Part shown: positions 1-9,050 of the stretch, one piece after another
Layout: every line of letters starts with the position of its first letter
Numbering within the stretch: position 1 is the stretch's first letter
Origin: Bacteroidota bacterium
GTDB lineage: Bacteria; Bacteroidota; Bacteroidia; UKL13-3
NCBI GenBank assembly: GCA_027491085.1
Contig: JAIXWW010000011.1
Location: 310,001 to 374,000 of the forward strand
Length of the DNA stretch: 64,000 nt
Direction of reading: 5' to 3'
The notes under the pieces: generated by a model
Seen by the model: the letters and a program-made list of their open reading frames with translations, nothing else
The model's database searches: none
Told to the model about the DNA's origin: nothing
Position numbers and translations under genes: made by a program

Positions 1-1
1 G

Positions 2-442
2 CAGGGAACGGCAGCATTTATACCAACAGCAGCTCAATGGAAAACACTTAGTTTAGATTTATCACCTTACAAGACTTACACTAATTTTAGAGCACGATTT
101 GAATTACAATCACGCAGAGGAAACAACACTTATATTGATGATATACAAATTGGAGAATTCGTGAATGGAGTTGATGATGTAAAAAGTAAAATTAACTTGG
201 CAATTAATCCAAATCCAAGTAACGGCATTTCAGTATTATCTTTTACAAATACTACAAAATCAAACACTTTAATTAACATTTTTGATGTAAGTGGTAAATT
301 AGTAAAAAACATAACGGATAATGAATTGCCTGCTGGTGAGCATCAAATTGAAATTAACTCAACAGAGTTAGACAAAGGAATGTATTTTGTAAAAGTAACA
401 CAAAATGGTAATAGCTATACCATTAAATGGTTAGTTAATTAA
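2..442 (+). CDS. T9SS-sorted secreted protein, 3' end only
   Basis: Incomplete at the left edge; the frame is open from base 2 to the TAA at 440-442. The first ~50 residues look like the end of a jelly-roll (MAM/CUB-like) module, with an FRARFELQS strand and a closing YIDDIQIGE segment. The last ~80 residues are a type A T9SS sorting domain: an N-P-N-P-S start, then FDVSGKLV, then a GMYFVKVTQNG strand and a short basic end. Such domains send proteins across the outer membrane through the T9SS and are removed on attachment or release. The catalytic or adhesive part lies outside the window, so the function is unknown. The GTG at 161 is an internal Val codon, not a start. Confidence 0.85.
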   Translation, partial: QGTAAFIPTAAQWKTLSLDLSPYKTYTNFRARFELQSRRGNNTYIDDIQIGEFVNGVDDVKSKINLAINPNPSNGISVLSFTNTTKSNTLINIFDVSGKLVKNITDNELPAGEHQIEINSTELDKGMYFVKVTQNGNSYTIKWLVN

Positions 443-450
443 TTTAAACA

Positions 451-480
451 AAAAAGAGGCAATAAATATTGCCTCTTTTT
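451..480. terminator. Bidirectional intrinsic terminator
   Basis: A perfect 13-bp stem (451-463 with 468-480) around an AAAT loop, A-rich on one side and T-rich on the other. It lies between convergent genes and can end transcription of both the T9SS cargo gene and the helicase. Confidence 0.85.
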
Positions 481-482
481 GT

Positions 483-1625
483 TTAATAACCTTTCAAATC
501 AATTTCTTTTGTTTCAGTTAATTCTATTTGTTTTTTTATCTTTTTTAAAATGACACCAAAATGATGAGACTCTTCATCACTAACTAAGCTGATAGCTTCG
601 CCAGGATTTTCTGCCCTGCCAGTTCTGCCAATTCTATGAATATAATCTTTTGGAGAACGAGGTAATTCGTAATTAATTACATAAGGTAAAAACGGTATAT
701 CAATACCTCTACTCATTAAATCAGTTGCAATAAGTACATTTATACTCCCCTCTTTAAATTTTTTGAGTGCGGTTTCTCTTGCTCCTTGACTTTTTTTACT
801 GTGAATGGCTAATGCCAGAATTCCGTTAGCATTTAATTTATCAGAAACAGCATCTGCCCTATGAACAGATGAAGTAAAAACTAACACTTGGTTCATGTTA
901 TTTTTTGTGATTAAATACCGTAAAAAAGGACCTTTCTTATCATCATTCACATGATATGCTTTTTGAGTAATTACTTCTAAATTTTGCTTAGTTTCTTCTA
1001 TAATTATTCTAGTTGGATTATTAAGTAATAGTGGAATAATTGTATTTACATCTGTGCTTAATGTAGCGGAGAACAATAGATTTTGCCGTTTGGGAGGTAA
1101 TAATTTTAGAACAGAATCCATTTCTTCTTTAAAACCTAAGTTTAGCAGTTTATCAGCTTCATCTAAAACAAGTACTTCAATACTTGATAAAAAAACAGCA
1201 TTACTTTTTACTAATTCCAATAATCGACCTGGAGTTGCAATTAAAATTTCTACTCCTTGCAATTTAATCATTTGTGGATTTATAGATACGCCTCCATATA
1301 CTGCTAATGTTCTAATGTTTTGTTCTGTATGTTGGTTGATAGTATTAAATACCTTTTCAACTTGAATAGCAAGTTCACGGGTAGGAACAATTACCAATGT
1401 GTTTATATGACGGTTTTTACTAATAGGTTTGGTTTGCAATAATTGTATAGTTGGCAGGGCATAACTTGCGGTTTTTCCTGACCCAGTTTGTGCAACACCA
1501 ATAATATCATTGCCTTTTAAGATGGCAGGAATAGCTAACTCTTGAATTGGTGTTGGCTTGATATAAAATAGTTTTTCTAATGAATATAAAATGTCATTAC
1601 ACAAACCAAGTGAAGCAAAATTCAT
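483..1625 (-). CDS. DEAD-box ATP-dependent RNA helicase (RhlE-like)
   Basis: ATP-dependent RNA unwinding enzyme of the cytoplasm, in a family active in ribosome assembly and mRNA turnover. All core motifs are visible in order: F-x-x-L-x-L and P-T-P-I-Q (Q motif, residues ~3-30), AQTGSGKT (Walker A, ~45), PTRELAIQ (~82), TPGRL (~133), DEAD (~155), SAT (~186), ATDLMSRGID (~305) and HRIGRTGRA (~334). At 380 residues it is the bare two-RecA core with almost no basic C-terminal tail, shorter than many RhlE proteins. ATG start; monocistronic, ending at the shared terminator at 451-480. Family assignment is secure, the RhlE subgroup less so. Confidence 0.93.
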   Translation of the reverse strand: MNFASLGLCNDILYSLEKLFYIKPTPIQELAIPAILKGNDIIGVAQTGSGKTASYALPTIQLLQTKPISKNRHINTLVIVPTRELAIQVEKVFNTINQHTEQNIRTLAVYGGVSINPQMIKLQGVEILIATPGRLLELVKSNAVFLSSIEVLVLDEADKLLNLGFKEEMDSVLKLLPPKRQNLLFSATLSTDVNTIIPLLLNNPTRIIIEETKQNLEVITQKAYHVNDDKKGPFLRYLITKNNMNQVLVFTSSVHRADAVSDKLNANGILALAIHSKKSQGARETALKKFKEGSINVLIATDLMSRGIDIPFLPYVINYELPRSPKDYIHRIGRTGRAENPGEAISLVSDEESHHFGVILKKIKKQIELTETKEIDLKGY

Positions 1626-1701
1626 AATTAAAATTTATTAAGTGGCTTCAAATATAGTGAAACAACAATGTCTATAGCTACCCAATGTAGTACTATATAA
1701 A

Positions 1702-1728
1702 AAAAGCACTCTTTAAAGGAGTGCTTTT
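1702..1728 (-). terminator. Intrinsic terminator of the DUF2911 gene
   Basis: A 10-bp perfect stem (1702-1711 with 1719-1728), followed on the minus strand by a T run. It sits just past the stop codon of the minus-strand gene at 1733. Confidence 0.8.
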
Positions 1729-1732
1729 AATT

Positions 1733-2581
1733 TTATTTCGACAATACAATTATTTTCTCTGCTTGCTTTATGTAAGCATCATCTTTATCTTCTGTTGCTA
1801 GCTTTAATACTTGATTAGCTGTAATTCCAGCACCTTTTTTATCGTTTAATTTTAATTGAATTTTTGCTTTCAATAAAATAATCCAATATGCATTGGGATA
1901 ATTTTTAATTGCTTTATCTACCCACTCATGTGCTAATTTCAAATCCTTATTATTTTCATAGTAATAAGTTGCTGCTTGAAAATAAGAACGATTATCATTT
2001 ATAACTGTATTTTCAATAGACTTCATTATTTTACTATCTATTTCGGCCAAAATAGGAATATTTACTTTTGTATTATCCCAAGCAAGTTCAATATTACATG
2101 AATTAGCAGCTAAATCAGTGAAGTTGATGGTAAAAGTTTCTACTTTATTTACTAAATTCATAGTTGGAACTTTTACACGCAAAATTTCATTTTCAATTTT
2201 ATAATCCGCTACATTCCCGCCTAAGTTCAAATCCTTATAAAGCATTATTTCCCAAGCGTCTTTATTTGGTATTGTATACAGTGCATAAGTTCCTGCTTTT
2301 ACATCCATCCCTTGAAATTTAATATCCTCACCAAAAATAATTTTTGTAGACGAATTAGCTCCAGTACGCCAAACTTTTCCAAAGGCAACAACATCTCCAA
2401 AAACAACTCTTCCTTTTACACTTGGTCTAGAATATTCAATGGTAATTTCAGATAATGCAAATGATTGTTTAATACTCTGAAATGGACTTGCCACGGGTAT
2501 TTTTAGTTGTTGTGAAAAAACAGTTAAATTAACAATTGAAGCAATTATTAAAAGGGTAGTTTTAAGTTTTGTAAATAGCAT
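1733..2581 (-). CDS. DUF2911 domain secreted protein with TPR-like tail
   Basis: 282 residues from the ATG at 2581. An upstream in-frame ATG (2632) would add 17 residues before the signal peptide and is less likely. Residues 1-24 are a signal peptide ending F-S-Q-Q. Then comes the Bacteroidota DUF2911 domain (~25-165) with the hallmarks EYSRPSVKGR, VWRTGANSSTKI and AGTYALYTIP. The last ~90 residues form alpha-helical hairpins with TPR-like A-x-x-W-x-x-K-A-I spacing. DUF2911 proteins are periplasmic or outer-membrane proteins of unknown biochemical role. Single-gene transcript ending at 1702-1728. Confidence 0.88.
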   Translation of the reverse strand: MLFTKLKTTLLIIASIVNLTVFSQQLKIPVASPFQSIKQSFALSEITIEYSRPSVKGRVVFGDVVAFGKVWRTGANSSTKIIFGEDIKFQGMDVKAGTYALYTIPNKDAWEIMLYKDLNLGGNVADYKIENEILRVKVPTMNLVNKVETFTINFTDLAANSCNIELAWDNTKVNIPILAEIDSKIMKSIENTVINDNRSYFQAATYYYENNKDLKLAHEWVDKAIKNYPNAYWIILLKAKIQLKLNDKKGAGITANQVLKLATEDKDDAYIKQAEKIIVLSK

Positions 2582-2721
2582 ATTTTTATAAGATTTATTT
2601 ATTAAAAGCAAATATATAGAAATAGTATGCACAAAAAGGTATTAAACCATTTCAAATCGCTATTTTTATGTTTTAATTGTTATTTTGCACCTCATTATTG
2701 TGAACATAAACTCATTCATAA

Positions 2722-3714
2722 ATGAAAAATATTAAATGCTTAAACATGGCGGTTATAGTAACCATGTTATTTATAACCAATTGTACTAATGATACCCCCC
2801 CGAAATCAAGCTCAACTGATACAAGCAGCAATAGTACAAGTATTTATAAGCAGGTAAGCCCTATGTTTAATGCAGATTCTGCATATTACTTCATCAAAAA
2901 ACAAGTTGAATTTGGCCCAAGGGTTACTGCAAGTAGCGAAAGTATAAAATGTAGTAAGTGGATTGTTAACCAATTTAAAAAGTATGGTGCAGATGTAATT
3001 GTGCAAGAAGGTTCAGTTACAAATTGGGATAAACGCAAAATAAATATTATCAATATCATTGCTCAAACAAATACAAAAGCTACCAAAAGAATATTAATTA
3101 CAGCGCATTGGGACAGCAGGCCTTATGCGGATAATGACCCTATAGAATCAAATAAAAACAAACCAGTTTTAGCTGCAGATGATGGAGGAAGTGGAATTGG
3201 GGTAATGCTTGAATTAGCCAGAGTAATCCAAGAAAATAAGCTTGATATTGGCGTTGATTTCATTTGTTTTGATGCAGAGGACTTGGGAAAACCTGAGTAT
3301 GAAGATTCTTATTGTTTAGGAACACAATATTGGGGTAAAAACCAATTACCAGTTAATTATAAAGCTAGCTATGCTATTAACCTTGATATGGTAGGAGGAA
3401 AAGGAGCAAAATTTGTTTGGGAAAAAAATAGCATTGACCAAGGAGAAGCTACCTTACGTAAGGTTTGGGAAAAAGCTGCCCTATTAGGCTACTCTGATAT
3501 TTTTCAATATTTGCAATTAGGGCAAATTACTGACGACCATGTTTATGTGCATAAATACACTCAAATTCCCGCCATTGATTTGATACATTTTAACCAACAA
3601 ACTGGTTTTCCTATTTGGTGGCATACTGTAAATGATGATATGACAAATATTGATAATAACACCTTGAAAACTGTTGGTCAAACATTATTAGAAGTGATTT
3701 ATAGCGAAAAATAA
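2722..3714 (+). CDS. M28-family glutaminyl-peptide cyclotransferase-like lipoprotein
   Basis: 330 residues. The N terminus is a lipoprotein signal with Cys21 in an ITNC lipobox, so the protein is probably anchored in the periplasm or outer membrane. The body is a zinc-dependent M28 fold: HWDSRP (~129), A-A-D-D-G-G-S-G (~155, Asp metal ligand), F-D-A-E-D-L-G (~185, acidic catalytic/metal residues), D-M-V-G-G (~220) and the late W-W-H-T (~305, His ligand). The HWD, DDGG, DAED, WHT order fits bacterial glutaminyl cyclases, which convert N-terminal Gln to pyroglutamate, a modification typical of Bacteroidota exported proteins whose signal cleavage exposes Gln. An aminopeptidase role cannot be excluded. 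Confidence 0.82.
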   Translation: MKNIKCLNMAVIVTMLFITNCTNDTPPKSSSTDTSSNSTSIYKQVSPMFNADSAYYFIKKQVEFGPRVTASSESIKCSKWIVNQFKKYGADVIVQEGSVTNWDKRKINIINIIAQTNTKATKRILITAHWDSRPYADNDPIESNKNKPVLAADDGGSGIGVMLELARVIQENKLDIGVDFICFDAEDLGKPEYEDSYCLGTQYWGKNQLPVNYKASYAINLDMVGGKGAKFVWEKNSIDQGEATLRKVWEKAALLGYSDIFQYLQLGQITDDHVYVHKYTQIPAIDLIHFNQQTGFPIWWHTVNDDMTNIDNNTLKTVGQTLLEVIYSEK

Positions 3715-3804
3715 CTTAGTCAAATTACTGTCATTCTATATTTATTTTTATGCAGTTGTTTGTTTTTTATTGTCTTGCTTATAAACCAATAAAAAAACAC
3801 AGCT

Positions 3805-4602
3805 ATGAACATTTTAAAACAACCAAACAATAACTTGGATGAGTTAGTGTTTGAAAACAGAAACAAAGCTTACGGTGCTTATGTATTGCGCAGCAATTAT
3901 GACAAAAATCTAAAGCGTAGTTTTTTAATCACATTTGTAACTCCTTTATTAATTATTCTTTTTTCAATCGTTTATAACAAACTTCATGGAAATGAAGTGG
4001 TAATAAAACCAACCGATAAGGATACCGATTCTCTTGTAGTAATTGAGGTGGTATTAGAGAAAAAGAAATTTGTAGAAGAGGTAGAAAAAGCCATGACTAA
4101 GCAACCAAAAGTGGAGGGAAATAACCAAAACTACCAAGTTGAGCGTAACCAAAATATACATACTGAATTAAGCGATTCTATAATTACCCGTGCGCCATTT
4201 GATGGACCGGAAGGCCCAGCTATTGGTAATATTTTACCAACATTACCAACAGGCCCAGGCGGAGCAAAAGGTGGAGAAGGAAATGATGAAGAATATAGTA
4301 TTGGTGATATTGAAAAAATGCCTGAGTTTAATGGAGATTTATATGAATATTTGGGAAATGAATTAAAATACCCAAGTGTAGCTTTAGTTAATAATGTGGA
4401 AGGTAAAGTAATGGTATCATTTGTAATAAATAAAAACGGAGAAATATCGGATATTGAAATCCTTAAGAAAATTGGGTTTGGTTGCGATGAAGAGGCTGTT
4501 AGAGTTATAAAAAATATGCCTAAATGGAGTGCAGGAGAACAAAATAACAGAAAAGTAAATGTAAAAATGGTTCTACCAATTGTATTTGAAGTAACCAATT
4601 AA
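3805..4602 (+). CDS. tonB: Energy transducer TonB
   Basis: 265 residues. The cytoplasmic N terminus has the Bacteroidota TonB signature F-E-N-R-N-K-A-Y-G-A-Y-V-L-R (~21-34), a single membrane span follows (~42-58), then a charged, Gly/Pro-containing periplasmic linker and a C-terminal TonB domain (~175-265) with KYPSVALVNNVEGKV and a conserved FVINKNGEI strand. It transmits the proton-motive force from ExbB/ExbD to TonB-dependent receptors such as the one at 27249. No exbB/exbD genes lie nearby. It ends 9 bp from a convergent gene. Confidence 0.92.
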   Translation: MNILKQPNNNLDELVFENRNKAYGAYVLRSNYDKNLKRSFLITFVTPLLIILFSIVYNKLHGNEVVIKPTDKDTDSLVVIEVVLEKKKFVEEVEKAMTKQPKVEGNNQNYQVERNQNIHTELSDSIITRAPFDGPEGPAIGNILPTLPTGPGGAKGGEGNDEEYSIGDIEKMPEFNGDLYEYLGNELKYPSVALVNNVEGKVMVSFVINKNGEISDIEILKKIGFGCDEEAVRVIKNMPKWSAGEQNNRKVNVKMVLPIVFEVTN

Positions 4603-4611
4603 TCATATAGG

Positions 4612-6288
4612 TTACCTATCATACTCTCTGCGAGCCATATTTACTCTTATACCTAGATTTAAAAAAGTGTTTTCTGATTTCAAAGCAGTTAACTCACTAT
4701 TGCAATAGCGATAGGTCAAACCACCATCAATAAATAAGTTATGTTTAAGCATATAACTTGCCATAAAATCAATAAACAATACTTTGGTTAATTGACCTTG
4801 TGTAATGAAATTTCCATAAATATCAGTTGTGGTAGTTCTATAACTTTTTTGAATATTTTGTCCCACATTACCTCCTAATGTATCGTAACCAATGGCATAA
4901 TAAAGACCTTTAAGTTGCATGGTTAGGAGGTTTGTAGGTTGATAATTTAAAACACCAATAGTTTCGTAAAAATTAGCTCCTAAAGGGTGTGCTAATGGTT
5001 GATTATAATTAGTAAATGTTTGCAAGGCCGAAAATGAAGTATACATATAAGGTCTGCAAACATTTAATTCAACCTGAGCATCCAAATTGTTTATTCCAAA
5101 AACATCAATGTATTTTAACCCAAGTTGATAAGCCCATTTATTGCCCCACCAACCTCTATTATTCATAATTTCAGCAAGTACCAATTCGCTTAATACCAAT
5201 TGACCATAAGCAGAAAAATGGTTAGCAAAATTATATTTAAAATTTACTCCTAACACAGCCTTATCAGTGCTATTCAATCCATTTTCAATTGATTTATACA
5301 TAATAATTGGATTGAGGTAATTGATTTCAAAACCGGTATTTACATACCCGCTATCGCGCTGAAAAATGATAGTTTCAAAAATACCAACATTTAACTTTTT
5401 TCCAATATTTACAGATAAATGGTGGGTGGCAGAGTAGTGCCTAGGTTGAAATAAATAAGTACCGTTGGTAAAATCTCTATATTCATTAAATATATTTGTG
5501 TAGTTAATTTTCCAAATCCTAGTATTTAGCCTTACATAAAAATTATCAACTGCATTATTTGAGATAATAAAACTTCTAACTCCATCTCCAATAAATTGCT
5601 TTCCATGCCCTAATTGAAAATCCATGTATTTATTAGGAGAAACACTAACATAACCACTTGAAAGAAAATGATTATATTCTCCTTTTTCATATTTTGTAAA
5701 ACCTATTCCTTGTAAAGTTCCTATTCTTTGAGATTCTTCAACCAATGCTGGTGTTGGCCTGTAAATTTCATCGCTTATTTGGGTATAAAAACCAATTTTA
5801 TCAGTTATATTTCCTCTAATTTCAACTCCCCTATTATTTATCAAAGCTTGTTTTCCTTGGTAATCAACTGTGCTTATTTGATAATTTAAAATTGGATTTA
5901 CTACCAAGTTAAAATCAGGAATTTGAACTGAGTATAAAGCTGCTTTCTGTTTATAAAACTCCTTTAAGAACGGCTTTTTAGCAAGAGTTTTGGTTGAATG
6001 TGCCCATTCAAAATTGTCGTTTAATAAATATTGCAAATTAAATAAATCTTGCCTCGAATAATTCGAATCGGTTAGTAACAATTCATTAGTGTAATCTGCC
6101 ATGGCTTGTCGCCTGTAACTTTTGGTGCTAGTATGAAAATACTTATTATTTAATTGGCTATTCTTTATTTCAAACCTATCAATTAGATGGGTTGTAAAAG
6201 TATTATAAGGCAAATAGGTATGTTGTCCAAAAGCAACAAAACCTGCCAAAAATAAAATACAAAACTGAGTATATTTTTTTAAATTCAT
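4612..6288 (-). CDS. Outer-membrane beta-barrel protein (Wzi/RemB-like)
   Basis: 558 residues from the ATG at 6288, directly followed by a signal peptide (F-C-I-L-F-L-A-G-F-V-A-F-G-Q). The ORF runs open upstream to 6342, but that start would place 18 residues before the signal. The mature protein is rich in alternating aromatic/polar strands of a large barrel and contains the GHGKQFIGDGVRSF block (~220) seen in Bacteroidota proteins annotated as Wzi-like capsule assembly or RemB-like gliding proteins. The family is recognised from general resemblance only; capsule attachment and motility both remain possible. Confidence 0.7.
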   Translation of the reverse strand: MNLKKYTQFCILFLAGFVAFGQHTYLPYNTFTTHLIDRFEIKNSQLNNKYFHTSTKSYRRQAMADYTNELLLTDSNYSRQDLFNLQYLLNDNFEWAHSTKTLAKKPFLKEFYKQKAALYSVQIPDFNLVVNPILNYQISTVDYQGKQALINNRGVEIRGNITDKIGFYTQISDEIYRPTPALVEESQRIGTLQGIGFTKYEKGEYNHFLSSGYVSVSPNKYMDFQLGHGKQFIGDGVRSFIISNNAVDNFYVRLNTRIWKINYTNIFNEYRDFTNGTYLFQPRHYSATHHLSVNIGKKLNVGIFETIIFQRDSGYVNTGFEINYLNPIIMYKSIENGLNSTDKAVLGVNFKYNFANHFSAYGQLVLSELVLAEIMNNRGWWGNKWAYQLGLKYIDVFGINNLDAQVELNVCRPYMYTSFSALQTFTNYNQPLAHPLGANFYETIGVLNYQPTNLLTMQLKGLYYAIGYDTLGGNVGQNIQKSYRTTTTDIYGNFITQGQLTKVLFIDFMASYMLKHNLFIDGGLTYRYCNSELTALKSENTFLNLGIRVNMARREYDR

Positions 6289-6326
6289 TTTGAGCAAAAA
6301 TGCATCTTTTATAGTACATTTTATAG

Positions 6327-6360
6327 CAAAAATGGCCACCATTATTTGGCGGCCATTTTT
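6327..6360 (-). terminator. Intrinsic terminator of the deiminase gene
   Basis: A GC-rich stem (about 10 perfect pairs plus 3 inner pairs with a G-T wobble) closed by an AAATAAT loop and followed by Ts on the minus strand, just downstream of the gene ending at 6379. Confidence 0.85.
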
Positions 6361-6378
6361 GAATATTTTAATTAAAAG

Positions 6379-8223
6379 TTATTGCTTTAAGAATTTACGT
6401 GTATTAACTTTTTCACCATTTAAACTTAAAGTGTAAAAATACAGTCCGCTGGCAATTGAAGATACATCAAATACATTTTCTTGCTGACCGCTGTTAGCCA
6501 TAAACGTTTGTTCTGCTAATACTTTTCCTGTAATATCGGTAATTTTAATTGCAACTTCGCCTTTTTCTAATAATTGGAAAGGTATGTGAATTTTATTTTG
6601 AGTTGGATTTGGATAAGCCGCAAATAAATAATTTTTAGGTGTTACTTTTAATTCGTTTATATTGGTACCGTTTTCAAATTGAATGCGGTAATAGCTAAAA
6701 TCATTGTAAATATTAATGCCTGGTTTACGAACTTTCTTACCATTTACTGCCTCAGCAGTAATATAATATTCTACAAAATCAGAGCTAGTTAAACCAGAAA
6801 CAGTTAATGTTCCAATATGATATTCAGAACTATCTGTTAAATTAAGTGTTTGCCATTGCTCATTATTTTTGCGCCAAATACAACTTACTGTTTTAATGCC
6901 ACTAAAGTTTTGACACTTGGTAATAATTTTGAAATTGTTCTGAAACACTTTGTCTGTTTGTACTTTTGGATGCCAAATTCGCAATGGATTCTCAGCAGGA
7001 ATTTGCATGGAAATACAATGAATAGCACCTCCAAGTGGGCTCATTTCGCGAGAATCAATTGGAATTATTCTATAACCTGGCATGATTGATTTAAATAATT
7101 CAACTACAGAATCAGTTTGTGATTTATTGCCATCAATTTCATCTGAATAGGATGGAAATAAAAAAGTATTATTTACCGTTATGCCATTAATAAAATTACG
7201 GGCATCATTATTAATTTGATCGCAAGTTAAACTATCATGCTTACCATCATCACCAGTTGGGTGAGGAATACGGTAAATAGTATAAGGTCTTCCATAGGTT
7301 GATTTCCATCCTGTCATTTTCTGATAATTGTCCTCAATAATTTGTTTATCTGAAGCAGTTACTTCATCTGGATATTTTGAAACTAATATCGTCTCTTCAT
7401 CAATAAATTTGGTATACAAATCTATGTGTCCAGTTCCTCCATCACAATTTAAAGTAGGCAAATCTTGCAAATCAGGAGTAGCTAAAAAGGATTTCATGGT
7501 AGAATATGTTTTTGTGGTAGTCCAATTTTGAATTTCATTATTAGCTGAGCGCACAATAGAACTAAAAACCATTCTTCCATATCCATCTGTCATTAAATTT
7601 CCACCTTCCGCATTTAATGAAGTTACATAATTTTTATAACCCATTTTAGTGGCTAACAAAGCAGGAAAAACATTATCAGAATCTCTTCCATCATAATATT
7701 TCATGTCAGTAAAACCAATACTATCTTTTGAACCATAATAAAACGCCATTGGACCAAAATCTCTTACCCAAAAATCATCTCCATGCTGATAAATAAATTT
7801 ATAATTACTTAAAGGCCAGCCTAAGCTTTCCATAAAAGTTAATACTTTTATACTATCATTTTTATCCCAAAGTCTTATCCAAACTTCACATTCTTCTGAA
7901 ATATAATGGGCTAACTGTGCCGAAATCCAACCGTAACTAGTGCTGGTATCAATTCCTAAAATTTGAGTAAAATCTGCATCATACTCGTAAGCCCAACTAA
8001 TTACTACTGCCTTACTTTCTTCAAATTCTCCAGGCATGCGCATATTGCTAGGAAGAACCTCAGCTTTACTTAAAAAAGTATTTGATTTTTTAATATTATC
8101 AATCATTAACTGATACTCAGCTTTTGTTCTGGCTGCTGGCAAATGACCATTTCTTTTTTGTTGGGCAATAGCAATATTGCTAATTAAAACGCTTAAGGCG
8201 AGTAAATAAAAATGCTTTATCAT
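6379..8223 (-). CDS. Secreted agmatine/peptidylarginine deiminase-family enzyme with T9SS sorting domain
   Basis: 614 residues from the ATG at 8223, directly before a signal peptide ending A-I-A-Q-Q. The catalytic domain (~45-430) is of the bacterial PAD/agmatine deiminase fold: W-V-R-D-F-G-P (substrate Asp), EGGNL, the G-T-G-H-I-D His-Asp pair, and LGGAIHCIS near residue 400 with the nucleophilic Cys. An Ig-like domain follows (~435-530), then a T9SS type A sorting domain (YPNPTQNKI to the C terminus). This order is that of the Porphyromonas peptidylarginine deiminase, so protein or peptide arginine citrullination is a real possibility. Free agmatine is an unusual substrate for a surface enzyme. 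Monocistronic. Confidence 0.85.
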   Translation of the reverse strand: MIKHFYLLALSVLISNIAIAQQKRNGHLPAARTKAEYQLMIDNIKKSNTFLSKAEVLPSNMRMPGEFEESKAVVISWAYEYDADFTQILGIDTSTSYGWISAQLAHYISEECEVWIRLWDKNDSIKVLTFMESLGWPLSNYKFIYQHGDDFWVRDFGPMAFYYGSKDSIGFTDMKYYDGRDSDNVFPALLATKMGYKNYVTSLNAEGGNLMTDGYGRMVFSSIVRSANNEIQNWTTTKTYSTMKSFLATPDLQDLPTLNCDGGTGHIDLYTKFIDEETILVSKYPDEVTASDKQIIEDNYQKMTGWKSTYGRPYTIYRIPHPTGDDGKHDSLTCDQINNDARNFINGITVNNTFLFPSYSDEIDGNKSQTDSVVELFKSIMPGYRIIPIDSREMSPLGGAIHCISMQIPAENPLRIWHPKVQTDKVFQNNFKIITKCQNFSGIKTVSCIWRKNNEQWQTLNLTDSSEYHIGTLTVSGLTSSDFVEYYITAEAVNGKKVRKPGINIYNDFSYYRIQFENGTNINELKVTPKNYLFAAYPNPTQNKIHIPFQLLEKGEVAIKITDITGKVLAEQTFMANSGQQENVFDVSSIASGLYFYTLSLNGEKVNTRKFLKQ

Positions 8224-8330
8224 AAATAAAATTGTAGGGTGCAATGATATGAAATTTATGTACTAAGAAGGATGATTACAAATTAAATATTACTTAAATA
8301 GAACAATTGACTAATATTGCAACTCGATAT

Positions 8331-9050
8331 ATGAAACACATACACAGTCTAAAGGAAATTATAATTTACGAAGACGAACATTTTATTTTCATCAATAAAC
8401 CTGCGTTTTATTCTAGTTTAGATGATAGGCATGATGATAACTTAAGCATTATTAGATTAGCAAAAAAATATAATGAAGAACTTAGGCTTTGTCATAGATT
8501 AGATAAGGAAACTAGCGGTATTTTATTATTAGCCAAAAGTGATGAAGCTTACCGAGAAATGGCAATAAAATTCGAAAAACGTGAAGTAAACAAAACTTAT
8601 CATGCCATTGTAGCGGGACAATTAATGGTACAAAATCAAGAGATTGTTTTACCTTTAGGTCAAACCAGAAAAGGATTAGCATTTGTAGATAAAAAAGATG
8701 GTAAACCCTCAACCACCATTGTTTCTACCTTAAAATTATACAAGCATTTTACCTTATTGGCATGTAAACCTATTACAGGCCGCTTACATCAGATAAGAAT
8801 ACATTTAGCTTCGCAAAATTTCCCAATTGTAGCTGATGAAAGTTACGGTGGTAAAAATGTTTTTTTATCTCAATTTAAACCTAAGTTTAAAGAAGGAAAA
8901 TGGGAAAATGAAGAGCCAATTATAAAACGAGTTGTACTTCATGCACGTGAGTTAAGCTTTACAGCTTTTGATAAGCCGTACGATATTACCGCTGAATACC
9001 ATAAAGATTATGCTGTATTTATAAAGCAACTTGAGAAATACGACAATTAA
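8331..9050 (+). CDS. RluA-family RNA pseudouridine synthase
   Basis: 239 residues from the ATG at 8331. A TTG at 8307 extends the frame but is a weak candidate. The catalytic block L-C-H-R-L-D-K-E-T-S-G-I (~52-63) carries the Asp that isomerises uridine in rRNA or tRNA, and G-R-L-H-Q-I-R-I-H-L-A (~150) is the second family signature. There is no N-terminal S4 domain, as in small RluA/TruC-type enzymes, so the target nucleotide cannot be read from the sequence. The 3' end overlaps the convergent kinase gene by 4 bp. Confidence 0.92.
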   Translation: MKHIHSLKEIIIYEDEHFIFINKPAFYSSLDDRHDDNLSIIRLAKKYNEELRLCHRLDKETSGILLLAKSDEAYREMAIKFEKREVNKTYHAIVAGQLMVQNQEIVLPLGQTRKGLAFVDKKDGKPSTTIVSTLKLYKHFTLLACKPITGRLHQIRIHLASQNFPIVADESYGGKNVFLSQFKPKFKEGKWENEEPIIKRVVLHARELSFTAFDKPYDITAEYHKDYAVFIKQLEKYDN

